Origin: JBFWNG01 sp050251195
Lineage (GTDB): Bacteria > Bdellovibrionota_B > Oligoflexia > Oligoflexales > Oligoflexaceae
Length of the DNA stretch: 64,000 bases
NCBI GenBank assembly: GCA_050251195.1
Contig: JBFWNG010000008.1
Span: 1-64,000, forward strand
Reading direction: 5' to 3'
Shown piece by piece: positions 16,559 to 25,702 of this stretch (its first letter is position 1; every line of letters starts with the position of its first letter). The notes beneath the pieces are model-generated. The model had not been told where the DNA came from. It did not search any database and saw only the letters and a program-made list of their open reading frames with translations. The translations under genes and the position numbers were made by a program.

Positions 16559-17572
16559 TTACTTTAATGTTTCGAAACTGAACAGGACGCCGACCGACGT
16601 TCTGCTGAGATCCATCATTTTCTTCTTAACGGTCTGTACGTTTTCGGCAAACGGCATAATGTACACAGACCCAATACCCATAAACTCCAATGAACCCACG
16701 GCTCCTCGATCAAGAGGATCCAACCGGATGCCTAAACCCGCTCCAACGACTCTCGCTGAATTCCATCCTGAGTATACGCTTGTGGAAACCTTTGACGAAG
16801 AATCTTCTTCAGCCTTTGCGCCTTTCGGTTGAATGGTTTCCTGCGCATAAACAGCTTCCATTCCCGTCCAAACGCTCAACGACAAAAAGCTGCTACGGCT
16901 GGGAACAATTTGGGCAACAACACTTGCTTGAATGGGAATTGCTACGAGTTCCGTTGCGGAGGGGTTGGTATCCGATTCATCCGCGGAAGTAGCCTTGTCG
17001 GTGTCTCGGTAGTAGCCCAAGCCCATGTGGACGCCAAGGGTCGCATACCAGTCGAAAAACAGGTAGTCTACGGCGCCTACCGGATAAACGGAAGATTTGC
17101 CGTAGAACTTGTCATGATCGACAAATTTGTCGGTGAACTTGGGTTTAGCGGCGCCGATATGGATTTTGTACCGGCCCGTTGCGTGGGTTTTTTGCCCGAC
17201 TTCCATGGATTGGCGCGGCGCGATTGTTTCTTCCGCCGAACTGGCGGGTTCGGAAGCCGCCGCTGGCGACTTTTCCGGCTCAACCTTTGCTTCAGGTTTT
17301 GGCTCGTCCTCGTCTTGAGCAGGCTCGCTTTCAGGCTGCGCAGATTCTTCTTCGGGGGCGGGAGTGGAGTCAGGTTCAGCGGGAGCCGATTCGGTAGCTT
17401 CCGGCTCCGGGGCAGCTTGAGACTCAGCAGGATCGGCTTCCGGAATCGTGGACTCGGGAAGCGAAGGCGCAGGATCTTCTTCGTCCTGAGAGTATCCCCT
17501 GAGTGGAACTAGAAGCGAAATGAGAACGAGTAGTTCAATCCATCTTTTCGGCCGCCTGGCACTTGCAATCAT
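16559..17572 (-). CDS. Secreted Pro/Glu/Ala-rich beta-barrel-like protein
   Basis: 337 aa from the ATG at 17572, with GAGGAGG five bases upstream. A signal peptide (residues 1-29) is followed by about 90 residues made almost entirely of P, E, A, S and D, an unstructured acidic linker. From residue 130 the sequence turns into alternating amphipathic strands with many aromatic residues (GRYKIHIGAAKP, ATLGVHMGLGYY, GVLFSFETLK), as in outer-membrane barrels. The combination suggests an outer-membrane protein with an acidic periplasmic or surface arm. I know no specific family. Confidence 0.65.
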   Translation of the reverse strand: MIASARRPKRWIELLVLISLLVPLRGYSQDEEDPAPSLPESTIPEADPAESQAAPEPEATESAPAEPDSTPAPEEESAQPESEPAQDEDEPKPEAKVEPEKSPAAASEPASSAEETIAPRQSMEVGQKTHATGRYKIHIGAAKPKFTDKFVDHDKFYGKSSVYPVGAVDYLFFDWYATLGVHMGLGYYRDTDKATSADESDTNPSATELVAIPIQASVVAQIVPSRSSFLSLSVWTGMEAVYAQETIQPKGAKAEEDSSSKVSTSVYSGWNSARVVGAGLGIRLDPLDRGAVGSLEFMGIGSVYIMPFAENVQTVKKKMMDLSRTSVGVLFSFETLK

Positions 17573-17597
17573 CACTCCCTCCTCAGAGTTACATCAC

Positions 17598-18422
17598 TTA
17601 TACATGTTGATCTTCGTCATAGGTCTCTTCAAATATTTCTTCATCGCTTATCGCCCGCTTCCATCCAAAAATCCATTCGATGGGCCCGCTGATCGCATAG
17701 AGGAAAAAGAATAAAAAACCAAAGAGTTCGGGCTGAAACGCCACCAAGGCGACAAGCACAACAAGCAGCACGAGCAACCTAAAGGGTTTCACACCCTTAA
17801 TGATAAGTGTCTTATGGGAACGGAACGTAATATTGCTCACCATGCACAAGGCCAAAATTGCCCCTGCGATGCACAAAAAGAGGACGCGCACAAGTTCGTC
17901 GGCAAGCCATGATGCCAGGACATTCATCCAGTCCACGGGAAAGGACTGTTTAGACATGTCTATCGACATTGCCATGAAACATGCGACCACGCCAGCTGCC
18001 ATGGGAATTGGCAAGCCGGTAAAATCTCCGGAGGCCTTTCCGATGGAGCTTTGCACGTTGAAACGAGCCAGTCTAAGCGCGCCACATGCAAGAAAAACAA
18101 AACAAACGATCCAGCCAATGCGACCGAGCGTGTTAAGACCGCCTTGGTACATCAAAAACGCAGGCGCCAGACCAAACGACACCATATCGCATAACGAATC
18201 GTATTGTACGCCAAACTCGCTCGAGCTATTTGTCAGCCGCGCCACCCTGCCGTCCAACACGTCGAAGATTGCTGCAAGCAATATCGCTGAAGAAGCATAC
18301 TGAAGATCCCCCTGAAGACTTTTGACGATCGAAAAGAACCCAAAGAAAAGGTTGCCCGTTGTAAGAACGTTGGGCAGCAAGTATACCGCCCCACCCAGTT
18401 TTGGTTTTACCCTTTGGTTCAT
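17598..18422 (-). CDS. pssA: CDP-diacylglycerol--serine O-phosphatidyltransferase
   Basis: 274 aa integral membrane enzyme. The CDP-alcohol phosphotransferase motif D-G-x2-A-R-x8-G-x3-D-x3-D is present in FDVLDGRVARLTNSSSEFG and QYDSLCD. It makes phosphatidylserine, precursor of phosphatidylethanolamine. About seven hydrophobic helices are visible, with a very hydrophobic C-terminal pair. The ATG at 18422 has AAGGGTGA upstream and follows tsaB by seven bases. In the same operon cdsA makes its CDP-diacylglycerol substrate. Confidence 0.93.
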   Translation of the reverse strand: MNQRVKPKLGGAVYLLPNVLTTGNLFFGFFSIVKSLQGDLQYASSAILLAAIFDVLDGRVARLTNSSSEFGVQYDSLCDMVSFGLAPAFLMYQGGLNTLGRIGWIVCFVFLACGALRLARFNVQSSIGKASGDFTGLPIPMAAGVVACFMAMSIDMSKQSFPVDWMNVLASWLADELVRVLFLCIAGAILALCMVSNITFRSHKTLIIKGVKPFRLLVLLVVLVALVAFQPELFGFLFFFLYAISGPIEWIFGWKRAISDEEIFEETYDEDQHV

Positions 18423-18429
18423 CTTTTCT

Positions 18430-19146
18430 TCACCCTTGGTTGCCAAGAAGTTTCTCCTGAGGAGCTGAAAACCGTGCGTAGAATGGTTCCAGTTTATGGC
18501 TTTCGAGATTGCCCTGATTGCGATAACACTGATTTGCCAGTCCGTTCACCATTATCTCACAAAGCTCAGCTGCGTCGAACACTTTATGTTGTAACGCTAT
18601 GGATCGAGTTTTTTCTTCAAATTCCGGCCACGGGTCTATCATGTAGCACGGAAAGCCGCTCAGAACCTCCGGATCCGCCTTCCGGCGGTCGCCAATCGAC
18701 TTCAGTTCGAGATCGCCGCCGACTTGCACAAGATACATCTGAACGCCCAAAGGACTCTTCACTGCGACGTAACCTTCCGCGTGGGTGGCTTTCAAAACCC
18801 AGACTCCTGGACTCTCGCTCTGGATGGCGAGGCTCTCAAGCCCGGAAAATCCTATTAAGTTTAACTTCTTTTTAGAAGATCCGCGAGCCAACCCTTCGGC
18901 AAACGCGATACCGATCTTGATTCCCGTGAACGATCCTGGCCCCCTACCGATGACAACGGCGTCGAAGTCACTCAATTGGGCGTTACGCTGACTCAAAAAA
19001 TCCGTCAGGTTGGTGCCAATCTTCGATGTAACGTACTCGCACCTCATGGGAGTTGCGTTGTGATCGATCTTTAAGCCGCCCGCGCTCCAAGACACCGCAC
19101 CCAATGCAAGGTACTTGGTCGACGTATCAATAACGAGAGCCTTCAT
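18430..19146 (-). CDS. tsaB: tRNA threonylcarbamoyladenosine biosynthesis protein TsaB
   Basis: 238 aa. N-terminal ASKHA fold MKALVIDTSTKYLALGA and the GRGPGSFTGIKIGIAFAEGLA segment are diagnostic of TsaB, the scaffold for TsaD in t6A37 tRNA modification. The ATG overlaps the rseP stop as TGATG, so the two are translationally coupled. The C-terminal half is divergent, as is usual in this family. Confidence 0.92.
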   Translation of the reverse strand: MKALVIDTSTKYLALGAVSWSAGGLKIDHNATPMRCEYVTSKIGTNLTDFLSQRNAQLSDFDAVVIGRGPGSFTGIKIGIAFAEGLARGSSKKKLNLIGFSGLESLAIQSESPGVWVLKATHAEGYVAVKSPLGVQMYLVQVGGDLELKSIGDRRKADPEVLSGFPCYMIDPWPEFEEKTRSIALQHKVFDAAELCEIMVNGLANQCYRNQGNLESHKLEPFYARFSAPQEKLLGNQG

Positions 19147-20831
19147 CAGTTCATAGCTCCACTTAGGCCTTTGAGCATCGAAACCCAAAAACGACTTAAA
19201 TCATTATAGGTAGCCATAACAACCAGGGCCAAAATCAGAACAAAGCCGATTTTTTGGAAATTTTCAATAGCGTGCTCGCTCAGGGGTCGGCGTCTCACGG
19301 CTTCAACGGAAAGCATAACGATCTGACCGCCGTCCAAAACGGGAATTGGGAAAAGGTTCAGCAAACCAAGATTGATGCTGATTAAAGACAGTGCCGAGAA
19401 AAAGCTCAGCCATCCCATCTTGACAGAATCCGAGGCGACTTTCGCTATGGAGATCGGTCCGCCAAGAGATTGGAGCGGCATATCTCCTGTAAACAACCCC
19501 GCAACGGCTAACCCGATCATTCCCGTCTGCTCCGCCACTTGTCGGCCCGCGTGCCAGAAAGCGACCAACGGATTCGTATATCTTTCGATCACGACGTCTG
19601 GTTGCACCAAAGCACCCAGGAATTCGCCCTTAAAGATATACTGGACGACTCTGCCTTGCGCCTTCTGGACGTCCGTTGGTTCCAAGTCTAAGTCGATCGT
19701 TTGCGTTTCCGTTTCGCGACGAACTTCGACGGTTGCTTTGGGATTGGTATTGGAGATGAGAATATCTCGAAGATCAAAAACGCTCGTGACCGCCTTGCCG
19801 TTCCATGACAGAATTCGATCCCCCACCCTGAGAACTTTCGCATTCTTTGGATCAACTTCCGAAAGTGTTAGTTGTGAGTCTTCCCAACCCATCGCTTGAT
19901 CGAATGCTTTTTGTTGGTCAGGAAGATTTTGCAGGTCAAGCGCAACCGTTCTGTGCTCGGGAAGTTCGGGATGAATCTTTTCGGCGCGGTCGACCTGTAA
20001 AGTGACGTTCTTTGCACCGCTTTCTTTGAACTTTATCAGTTTGGGGGCAATCTCTCGCCAGTATTTCACTTCAGCAGTGCTTCTGTTGTCGCTTTGAATA
20101 GACGTAATTTTGTCCCCCGTCCTTAAACCGCTTTGATAAGCAGGCTTCGCCCTGTCCGTAATGGTAACGAGGGAGGGAACATGACCTGGGGAGATTCCGA
20201 TTTGTCCGCGGTATTTTGTACCGATCATCTCGGCGTCGTAGATGCTCTCCGGAACAATAACCATGTTAACGAGTTGGTCGCCCCGCTTCACGGTAAGACT
20301 TATCTTCTCCTTCGGGGCTTTCATGATTCCCTTTTGCAAGTCCTTCCATGTTGAAATCTTATCCTCGCCGATTTGGGTAACGACGTCGCCAAATTGAAGG
20401 CCAGCTTGCTCTGCGGGACTATTGGGAATAATTTCCCCGACTATGGGCGGAAAATCGGGGACGCCGATGCCGAACATGGCGGTATAAACAAAAATTGCCA
20501 GAATGAAATTAAACGCAGGCCCTGCAAGAATGGTGAGAAACCTTTTCCAGATTGGCGCTTTATAGAATTCGCGCCCCCTTATCTCGTCGGGAACGGTTTC
20601 TTTGCGCGTCGATCCATAAAATTTTACAAACCCGCCCAAAGGTATGGCCGATATCTGATATCTCGTTTCACCTCTTGAAAACTTCAGAATCGACGGTCCG
20701 AATCCTATAGAAAAGGTTTCAACGGCAATACCGCAAGCTTTACCCACCAGAAAATGCCCCGCCTCGTGTACAAAAATTAGCACACCAAGAAGCAGAACAA
20801 CGGCTATGACAGGATTTGCGAAGAATTCCAA
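19146..20831 (-). CDS. rseP: Site-2 metalloprotease RseP
   Basis: 561 aa, longer than the usual ~450. Zinc motif H22-E-A-G-H26 lies in the first transmembrane helix, and the second metal-binding NLFPIPVLDGG motif near the C-terminus. Between them are two PDZ domains plus an additional spacer that explains the length. RseP cleaves anti-sigma factors and leftover signal peptides in the membrane. The start is a TTG (20831) with AAGGA upstream; no ATG exists before the catalytic helix. It follows cdsA; the usual dxr gene between them is missing. Confidence 0.93.
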   Translation of the reverse strand: MEFFANPVIAVVLLLGVLIFVHEAGHFLVGKACGIAVETFSIGFGPSILKFSRGETRYQISAIPLGGFVKFYGSTRKETVPDEIRGREFYKAPIWKRFLTILAGPAFNFILAIFVYTAMFGIGVPDFPPIVGEIIPNSPAEQAGLQFGDVVTQIGEDKISTWKDLQKGIMKAPKEKISLTVKRGDQLVNMVIVPESIYDAEMIGTKYRGQIGISPGHVPSLVTITDRAKPAYQSGLRTGDKITSIQSDNRSTAEVKYWREIAPKLIKFKESGAKNVTLQVDRAEKIHPELPEHRTVALDLQNLPDQQKAFDQAMGWEDSQLTLSEVDPKNAKVLRVGDRILSWNGKAVTSVFDLRDILISNTNPKATVEVRRETETQTIDLDLEPTDVQKAQGRVVQYIFKGEFLGALVQPDVVIERYTNPLVAFWHAGRQVAEQTGMIGLAVAGLFTGDMPLQSLGGPISIAKVASDSVKMGWLSFFSALSLISINLGLLNLFPIPVLDGGQIVMLSVEAVRRRPLSEHAIENFQKIGFVLILALVVMATYNDLSRFWVSMLKGLSGAMN

Positions 20832-20851
20832 AGGTTATACGTCCTTATGGG

Positions 20852-21673
20852 TTAAAAGGAGAGGATAATCCATAATACGGGAGCTGCAAACAACAAAGCG
20901 TCAACCCGGTCTAACAAACCTCCGTGTCCGGGAAAAAGTTTGCCGGAATCTTTCACGCCGCCGAAACGCTTCATCGTCGACTCAAAAAGATCGCCCAACT
21001 GCCCAGCCGCGCCACCAAAGACGGCGCACGCCAAAACTTGACCCAGCGAACCAAGATCTTGGCCGAAAACAAGATAGACAATAAGGGCCGCAACTATACT
21101 TGCAACAATGCCAAAAATGCTGCCTTCACGCGTCTTCTTAGGCGAAATTGCGGGAGCAAGCTTAGTCTTGCCAAATTTTCGTCCGCCAAAGTACGCTCCC
21201 GAGTCTCCCGCCCACACGATCGCAAGCAACAAAATAAGATATCGTGAATCAGACGAGCGAAAATAAAGGTTCGTGATGAAAGTCCATCCCACCGCGCAAT
21301 AGACCAACGCAAAAACGAATGCCGTCACAATAGGAAAACCGACTTGGGGCTCCGGCTTTACAAACGAAATAGCCAACATGCTGATCATGATGAAAAAGAT
21401 GCCGTATTCTAGAGCCCGAGGAAAGGGACATAGCCCCAAAAAATAATAAAGACCTGCCGCGGCGAACACAGTCCAGGTCGTTAGCAGTTTCAACGTCTTC
21501 TGGTCGTCTTTCACTTCGGGTATCAGGGGATATAATATCTGCGCCACTTCGTATGCGCTCACTGCGGACGCGCAAAACAAAAAGAAACTGACGACCCACT
21601 CTTCCCCGAAAACAAAGATGGCAAGAACGATCGGCAATCCGACCAATGCGGTGAGAAGCCTATGCTTTAGCAT
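20852..21673 (-). CDS. cdsA: Phosphatidate cytidylyltransferase
   Basis: 273 aa, polytopic membrane protein that converts phosphatidate and CTP into CDP-diacylglycerol. The C-terminal signature is clear: SPKKTREGSIFG followed by GQLGDLFESTMKRFGGVKDSG in parts, and GHGGLLDRVD. The ATG at 21673 lies inside the end of uppS (14-nt overlap). It supplies pssA, four genes downstream. Confidence 0.94.
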   Translation of the reverse strand: MLKHRLLTALVGLPIVLAIFVFGEEWVVSFFLFCASAVSAYEVAQILYPLIPEVKDDQKTLKLLTTWTVFAAAGLYYFLGLCPFPRALEYGIFFIMISMLAISFVKPEPQVGFPIVTAFVFALVYCAVGWTFITNLYFRSSDSRYLILLLAIVWAGDSGAYFGGRKFGKTKLAPAISPKKTREGSIFGIVASIVAALIVYLVFGQDLGSLGQVLACAVFGGAAGQLGDLFESTMKRFGGVKDSGKLFPGHGGLLDRVDALLFAAPVLWIILSF

Positions 21674-22427
21674 AAAATTTGTTTTCTTGGCTTGGCGCTG
21701 TCGGAGGAACTTCGAGCGGCTCAACTCGGCCAAAACGTCGGGCTCGATTACTGTAGGAACAAATTGCTTCCAAGAAACAGGCCTTGTCGAATTCAGGCCA
21801 ATAGACAGGAGAGAAATATAACTCTGTGTAGGCAAGCTGCCACAATAAGAAATTAGAAATTCGTTGTTCGCCGCTCGTTCGAATAAGAAGATCAGGATCA
21901 GGCAAATCTTTGGTAAACAAGTTTTGCGCTACAAGATCATGATCAACGTCGGCGGATGTTAATTCGCCTCTTTCGACTTGTTCAGCAATGGACTTGCATG
22001 CTTTGACAATATCCATTCGACCGCTGTAACTTAGGGCGATTGTCAGCACAATGCCGGTATTGTTTTCCGTAAGTCTCTCGCCTCTCGTGAGAAGAATTTG
22101 ACAGTTGAGGGGCAATCGGGCTACGTCGCCAATAACTCGAAGTTTCACGTTCTTGGCATTAAGCTCGGCTATTTCCTTCTTCAGGTATTGAACAAGCAAA
22201 CCTAGAAGCGCCGAAACCTCTGTCTCGGGCCTATTCCAGTTTTCTTCGCTAAACGCAAACAAGGTGAGAGCTTTAACGCCACATTCGCCAGCGGCTTCGA
22301 GGACGTCTCTAACTCTCTTCGCACCTTCCTTGTGCCCAAAGATCCTCGGTCTTCCTCGAGATTGAGCCCAACGTCCATTGCCGTCCATAATAATGGCGAC
22401 GTGGTGAGGGATGTTCGCTATTTCCAT
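21660..22427 (-). CDS. uppS: Undecaprenyl diphosphate synthase
   Basis: 255 aa. HVAIIMDGNGRWA with the catalytic Asp, GHKEGAKRV, FAFSEENWNRP and the C-terminal DPDLLIRTSGEQRISNFLLWQ are all hallmark segments of cis-prenyltransferases. It makes the C55 carrier lipid used by MurG and others. The ATG at 22427 gives a normal length; the frame extends upstream to 22505, but that part is not conserved in the family. First gene of the 13-gene envelope run. Confidence 0.95.
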   Translation of the reverse strand: MEIANIPHHVAIIMDGNGRWAQSRGRPRIFGHKEGAKRVRDVLEAAGECGVKALTLFAFSEENWNRPETEVSALLGLLVQYLKKEIAELNAKNVKLRVIGDVARLPLNCQILLTRGERLTENNTGIVLTIALSYSGRMDIVKACKSIAEQVERGELTSADVDHDLVAQNLFTKDLPDPDLLIRTSGEQRISNFLLWQLAYTELYFSPVYWPEFDKACFLEAICSYSNRARRFGRVEPLEVPPTAPSQENKFYAKA

Positions 22428-22556
22428 ATCCCGCTTTTTCCCAAAATTTTCTGGTACATCAGAGAGTCCTAGCATATAAGCTAGGGTGATTTTCCTGATT
22501 ACCATAGGAAAACCACGCTCTCAACCCAATAAAAGGTTAAATGCTAGGATTTTGAT

Positions 22557-23261
22557 TTGACTCAAGAAAATACAAACGCGCGCCCTTCTCACGGAACCCT
22601 CATTTTGGCGGGAAATGCGCTCAGTTTTGAGTCGCCAATTCCCGCCGACAGCTTGGCGGTTGTTCGCAGCAGTCACCTTTTGGTGTTTGAGGAAGACCGG
22701 GTGGCGAGGCATGTTCTGAAAAACGCCGGCCTTCATCGCGACTACATCAAATATAACGAACACAAATCCAAAGATTCGATGGCGACGATCCAAGAAGCGC
22801 TCCAAGCAGGACAAACCGTGTGCTACATGAGCGACTGCGGCATGCCGAACCTGGCCGATCCCGGTAAGGAGCTGCTCGAACTCGCCTACCGCTCCAAAGT
22901 CAAGGTTAGGATCATTCCAGGACCGTCGTCCGTCACCGCGGCTCTCGCGGCATGTCCCTTTTCGATCAAACAATTCCGCTACGTCGGCTTCCTCCCTCAG
23001 AAACAGGAGGAAAGACAACGCGAACTCACATTTCTCAGCAAAGAGAAAATTCCGCTCGTTGTCCTTGATACGCCCTACCGCCTTGCGTCGTTATTGAAGG
23101 CATTCAAAGAGGCGTTTTCCCAGCAACGAAAGGCCTTGCTGGCGCTTGACATCACAGGCCCCGACGAAGAGTTTCGGGTCGGTAACTTGCAATCCCTTGC
23201 AGCTTATGCGGAGCAGCTTCAGAAGAAACTCAATTTTGTGCTGGTTGTCGATTCGAATTAG
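22557..23261 (+). CDS. RsmI-like SAM-dependent methyltransferase
   Basis: 234 aa. The sequence follows the tetrapyrrole-methylase fold of RsmI: GTLILAGN at the N-terminus, an EDRVARHVL segment where RsmI has EDTRHTRKL, CYMSDCGMPNLADPG, and RIIPGPSSVTAALAACPF. RsmI methylates the ribose of C1402 in 16S rRNA, but this protein is divergent and about 45 residues shorter. The start is a TTG, as the only upstream ATG runs into a stop. Ends one base before the convergent regulator. Target RNA not certain. Confidence 0.8.
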   Translation: MTQENTNARPSHGTLILAGNALSFESPIPADSLAVVRSSHLLVFEEDRVARHVLKNAGLHRDYIKYNEHKSKDSMATIQEALQAGQTVCYMSDCGMPNLADPGKELLELAYRSKVKVRIIPGPSSVTAALAACPFSIKQFRYVGFLPQKQEERQRELTFLSKEKIPLVVLDTPYRLASLLKAFKEAFSQQRKALLALDITGPDEEFRVGNLQSLAAYAEQLQKKLNFVLVVDSN

Positions 23262-24092
23262 TTAACTCTGGGGAGTCCACGGGAAGAGGTCGAAGTTCAG
23301 CTGATAAACGTCCTCCGCGGCACCGTCTTCCATGACGAGTTTTTGGGCTTCCTCAAGAAAGGCCAAAAATTTGCTTTGGATCTGGTTCTTGATCCTCCTA
23401 TTTGCAGAAAATACTCCGCTAAAGGCGTAAGAATCCTTTTCCGGGATCTTCAACATTTGGTTCACCCCCATGACGCGGATAACGCTTCGCCAAGATTTGT
23501 AGAGGGGAGATTGCGGCGGCAAATGCAGGCTGCGCTCAATTATCTCGATACCTTTTGCAGACATCGCTATCACCCCAATGCGTTCGAGATTGGCAAGGAT
23601 TTCACCGAGGCGACCCGACGGCAAATTAAGGTCGGATTCCAGTCTCTGAACCGACTTTCGATATTTCTCCAAAGCCAGGCACACATGCACGATCTGAATC
23701 ATGGGGTCGAGGTAGTACTCGTGCAGACTCGACACCTCGGCCGACAAAACGCTCGTCTTGAGATGTTTCTTGGTTTCTAAATGTGTGGCCTGGATGTCGG
23801 CGATCTTCCGACCAAGTTTCTTTTTGCGTTGGACCACACCTGTCCTTGAGTGGTCGAGTAAAAGAAGCATGTATGAGGTCTCATCGTCATTAAAACCAAG
23901 ATAATTGCAAACGGCATCGAGCTGATCGTTGCTAAATTCGGCTCCGCCGCCCATGACGCGGGAGACATAGGACTTCGGTACTCTAGCAACCTCCGCTAGG
24001 CGCTGAAAATTGCTGGTTCGATCGAGCCGTTTCCTTTCCGAAACAACTTCCTTCAGTATTTTTCTATAGTCTGTTTGAGCATAGATATTCAA
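23262..24092 (-). CDS. TIGR02147-family regulator
   Basis: 276 aa. The pattern YRKILKEVVSERKR ... NFQRLAEVARVPKSYVSRVMGG is the HTH-containing N-terminus of the TIGR02147 family, known mainly from Bdellovibrio-like bacteria and Fibrobacter. The rest includes a second winged-helix-like part (GRLGEILANLERIGVI) and a C-terminal domain probably for dimerisation. The start is a TTG with GGAAG upstream; the next ATG would remove the HTH. It is transcribed away from the secreted metalloprotease at 24238, which makes that gene a likely target. Confidence 0.8.
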   Translation of the reverse strand: MNIYAQTDYRKILKEVVSERKRLDRTSNFQRLAEVARVPKSYVSRVMGGGAEFSNDQLDAVCNYLGFNDDETSYMLLLLDHSRTGVVQRKKKLGRKIADIQATHLETKKHLKTSVLSAEVSSLHEYYLDPMIQIVHVCLALEKYRKSVQRLESDLNLPSGRLGEILANLERIGVIAMSAKGIEIIERSLHLPPQSPLYKSWRSVIRVMGVNQMLKIPEKDSYAFSGVFSANRRIKNQIQSKFLAFLEEAQKLVMEDGAAEDVYQLNFDLFPWTPQS

Positions 24093-24123
24093 TGATTACT
24101 TCCAATGGTTATCTATAAGTGAA

Positions 24124-24152
24124 CATATATAGGAAAATTGATTTCGTTTCAA
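24124..24152 (-). promoter_or_regulatory. sigma-70 promoter of TIGR02147 regulator
   Basis: Minus-strand TTGAAA (24152-24147), 17-nt spacer, TATATG (24129-24124); TATATA at 15-nt spacing overlaps it. The predicted start is about 25 nt before the TTG start codon. Confidence 0.55.
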
Positions 24153-24237
24153 TTTACTTTCTTGGATAGCGATGACAATGTTTTACATGCGACGCGTTGC
24201 CTGATATTTCACATCAATCAAAAAAGGGGCATAGAAA

Positions 24238-25464
24238 ATGAACCAAGTCCTTCGAATGTTATTTGCTTTTCTGACCTTGAGTCTGGCGTCCTCCGCTTTT
24301 GCCTATGGCGACGGGAATATCTGGAGCGGCGGTGGAGGCAAATTACGACCCGACGACGGGAACCCGTGGTGGGTGCATAACACCAAGCACGTTTACTACT
24401 GCGTCGAAATAGCAGACGACTTTGGAGTGAGCAGAGAGCGCGCTCTTGAACTCATCAACCTTGCTATCAAATATTGGAAAGAAGAGTTTGAAGCGGCGTA
24501 TTTTGGAGGGGACTGGCTATCAGAAGATAAGATCGCTACCCAAACATTTCACCTCACAGAATGTTCGACCAATAATCAGGATCTGACGTTTCAGTTGGGA
24601 GTCTTGCACCAGGACCAAATCCAGAAGCTGAAAGAGGAAGGCAAAGAACCGAAGGACTTTGTCGGACTTACCATAAGGACGTCGTATGATGAGGTAACTT
24701 TGCGAGGCAAGGGGTTCATCTATATAACTCCTGAAGGGAAAAGCAATCCTCTCCGAATCCCCGGCGTACAAATGAAAGACACATTTTGGAGTGAGTCTGA
24801 AAATGGGGCTTTGCACAAGATGTTGGTACATGAAATGGGGCATGTTTTTGGCGTTCCACATATCGTGGATACGATGGATTGGCATCCTGTCATGGGGGCA
24901 CAATTTCCTGAGGCCCTTATCAACAGAGACGGTTTAGTGCGAGGCGGGGATCTACTCCATTATATTGACGGCCTTTTCACCAACAGGAGAGGTACTGAAG
25001 ATGGGAGCCCCGCTCTCCTCTTGTATCACGAATTCGGCTACTACCCTGACATCGACAAGACCATTCGTAAATTCTTTGGTTCCTCTGAAGATGCATTTTC
25101 GATTACATTTTACAAAGCCAACAGGGCCACTCTTAACGTTTACGACAAAGATGAAACTCCAATAGGAGTCATTCGGCTGGAAGAAAAAATTCAAACGGAA
25201 GGGGAACCCATTGTGCAAATCGTTCTCAACGCGAATCAAAAGGTTTACGATCTGAGAGATCCAGCGGAACAATTCATCCCGGTCCGGGGCCCGTCTCTTC
25301 TTATTGAACATGGCGCCGGAGTGTACGAGAATCTACGTACCGGAGAAAAGCATCCCATTTTTGTGAAGATTCATCCCGATCCTCGCCGGACCGTAATCGG
25401 CGGATTCTTGGATGGAAAGGCGTACGCCGACCTTTTCCAATACCCGACAAATGATAGCAATTAA
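24238..25464 (+). CDS. Secreted matrixin-like zinc metalloprotease
   Basis: 408 aa. A clear signal peptide ends in SSAFA22. The extended zinc motif H198-E-M-G-H202-V-F-G205-V-P-H208 is the metzincin signature, and M219 in HPVMG lies 11 residues further, close to the Met-turn distance in matrixins. The 200-residue domain before it includes two cysteines (C55, C109). After the catalytic part come about 180 residues of beta-rich sequence. A secreted peptidase acting on outside or prey proteins is the natural inference. The gene is divergent from a TIGR02147 regulator. The subfamily is not one I can name. Confidence 0.82.
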   Translation: MNQVLRMLFAFLTLSLASSAFAYGDGNIWSGGGGKLRPDDGNPWWVHNTKHVYYCVEIADDFGVSRERALELINLAIKYWKEEFEAAYFGGDWLSEDKIATQTFHLTECSTNNQDLTFQLGVLHQDQIQKLKEEGKEPKDFVGLTIRTSYDEVTLRGKGFIYITPEGKSNPLRIPGVQMKDTFWSESENGALHKMLVHEMGHVFGVPHIVDTMDWHPVMGAQFPEALINRDGLVRGGDLLHYIDGLFTNRRGTEDGSPALLLYHEFGYYPDIDKTIRKFFGSSEDAFSITFYKANRATLNVYDKDETPIGVIRLEEKIQTEGEPIVQIVLNANQKVYDLRDPAEQFIPVRGPSLLIEHGAGVYENLRTGEKHPIFVKIHPDPRRTVIGGFLDGKAYADLFQYPTNDSN

Positions 25465-25473
25465 TCTCTGAAG

Positions 25474-25498
25474 CAATCACCGGTCCTGCCGGTGATTG
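25474..25498 (+). terminator. hairpin after metalloprotease gene
   Basis: CAATCACCGG and CCGGTGATTG form a perfect 10-bp stem with a 5-nt loop, starting ten bases past the stop codon. No T-run follows, so it may be a transcript-stabilising or Rho-associated hairpin rather than a classic intrinsic terminator. Confidence 0.5.
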
Positions 25499-25687
25499 TC
25501 TGGACGAACAGAATCCCCGCCATCCAAGCTAAAAACACACAAATACGGTTCGTTAACAGGCATGAATGGCGAGGACGTGTTTGAAGCATATGCTCAAAAC
25601 AACACGCCTGCAGCTTATCGAATCTTCTGGTGTTATGGGTTTAGCAAGAGAGATATTACAATTATTGCAATCACCGCACATCCGTGA
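25496..25687 (+). pseudogene. Possible truncated RelE/ParE-like toxin remnant
   Basis: A 63-codon frame opened only by a TTG inside the preceding hairpin. Its product (LTGMNGEDVFEAYAQNN, then AAYRIFWCYG, then ITIIAITAHP) looks like the C-terminal half of a RelE/HigB-type toxin core, in which a conserved Arg precedes the hydrophobic strand. The N-terminal half would be missing and no antitoxin frame is adjacent. A short intact protein starting at the internal ATG (25562) cannot be excluded. Recognition is from the general pattern only. Confidence 0.35.
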
Positions 25688-25702
25688 AGCCAATTTAGTT
25701 GG

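Noticed and set aside
16829..17512. 227-codon plus-strand frame rich in Arg/Phe/Gly
   Set aside because: Mirror image of the Pro/Glu/Ala-rich secreted protein on the minus strand; composition is explained by the complement of GAA/GAG/GCC codons and there is no start signal.
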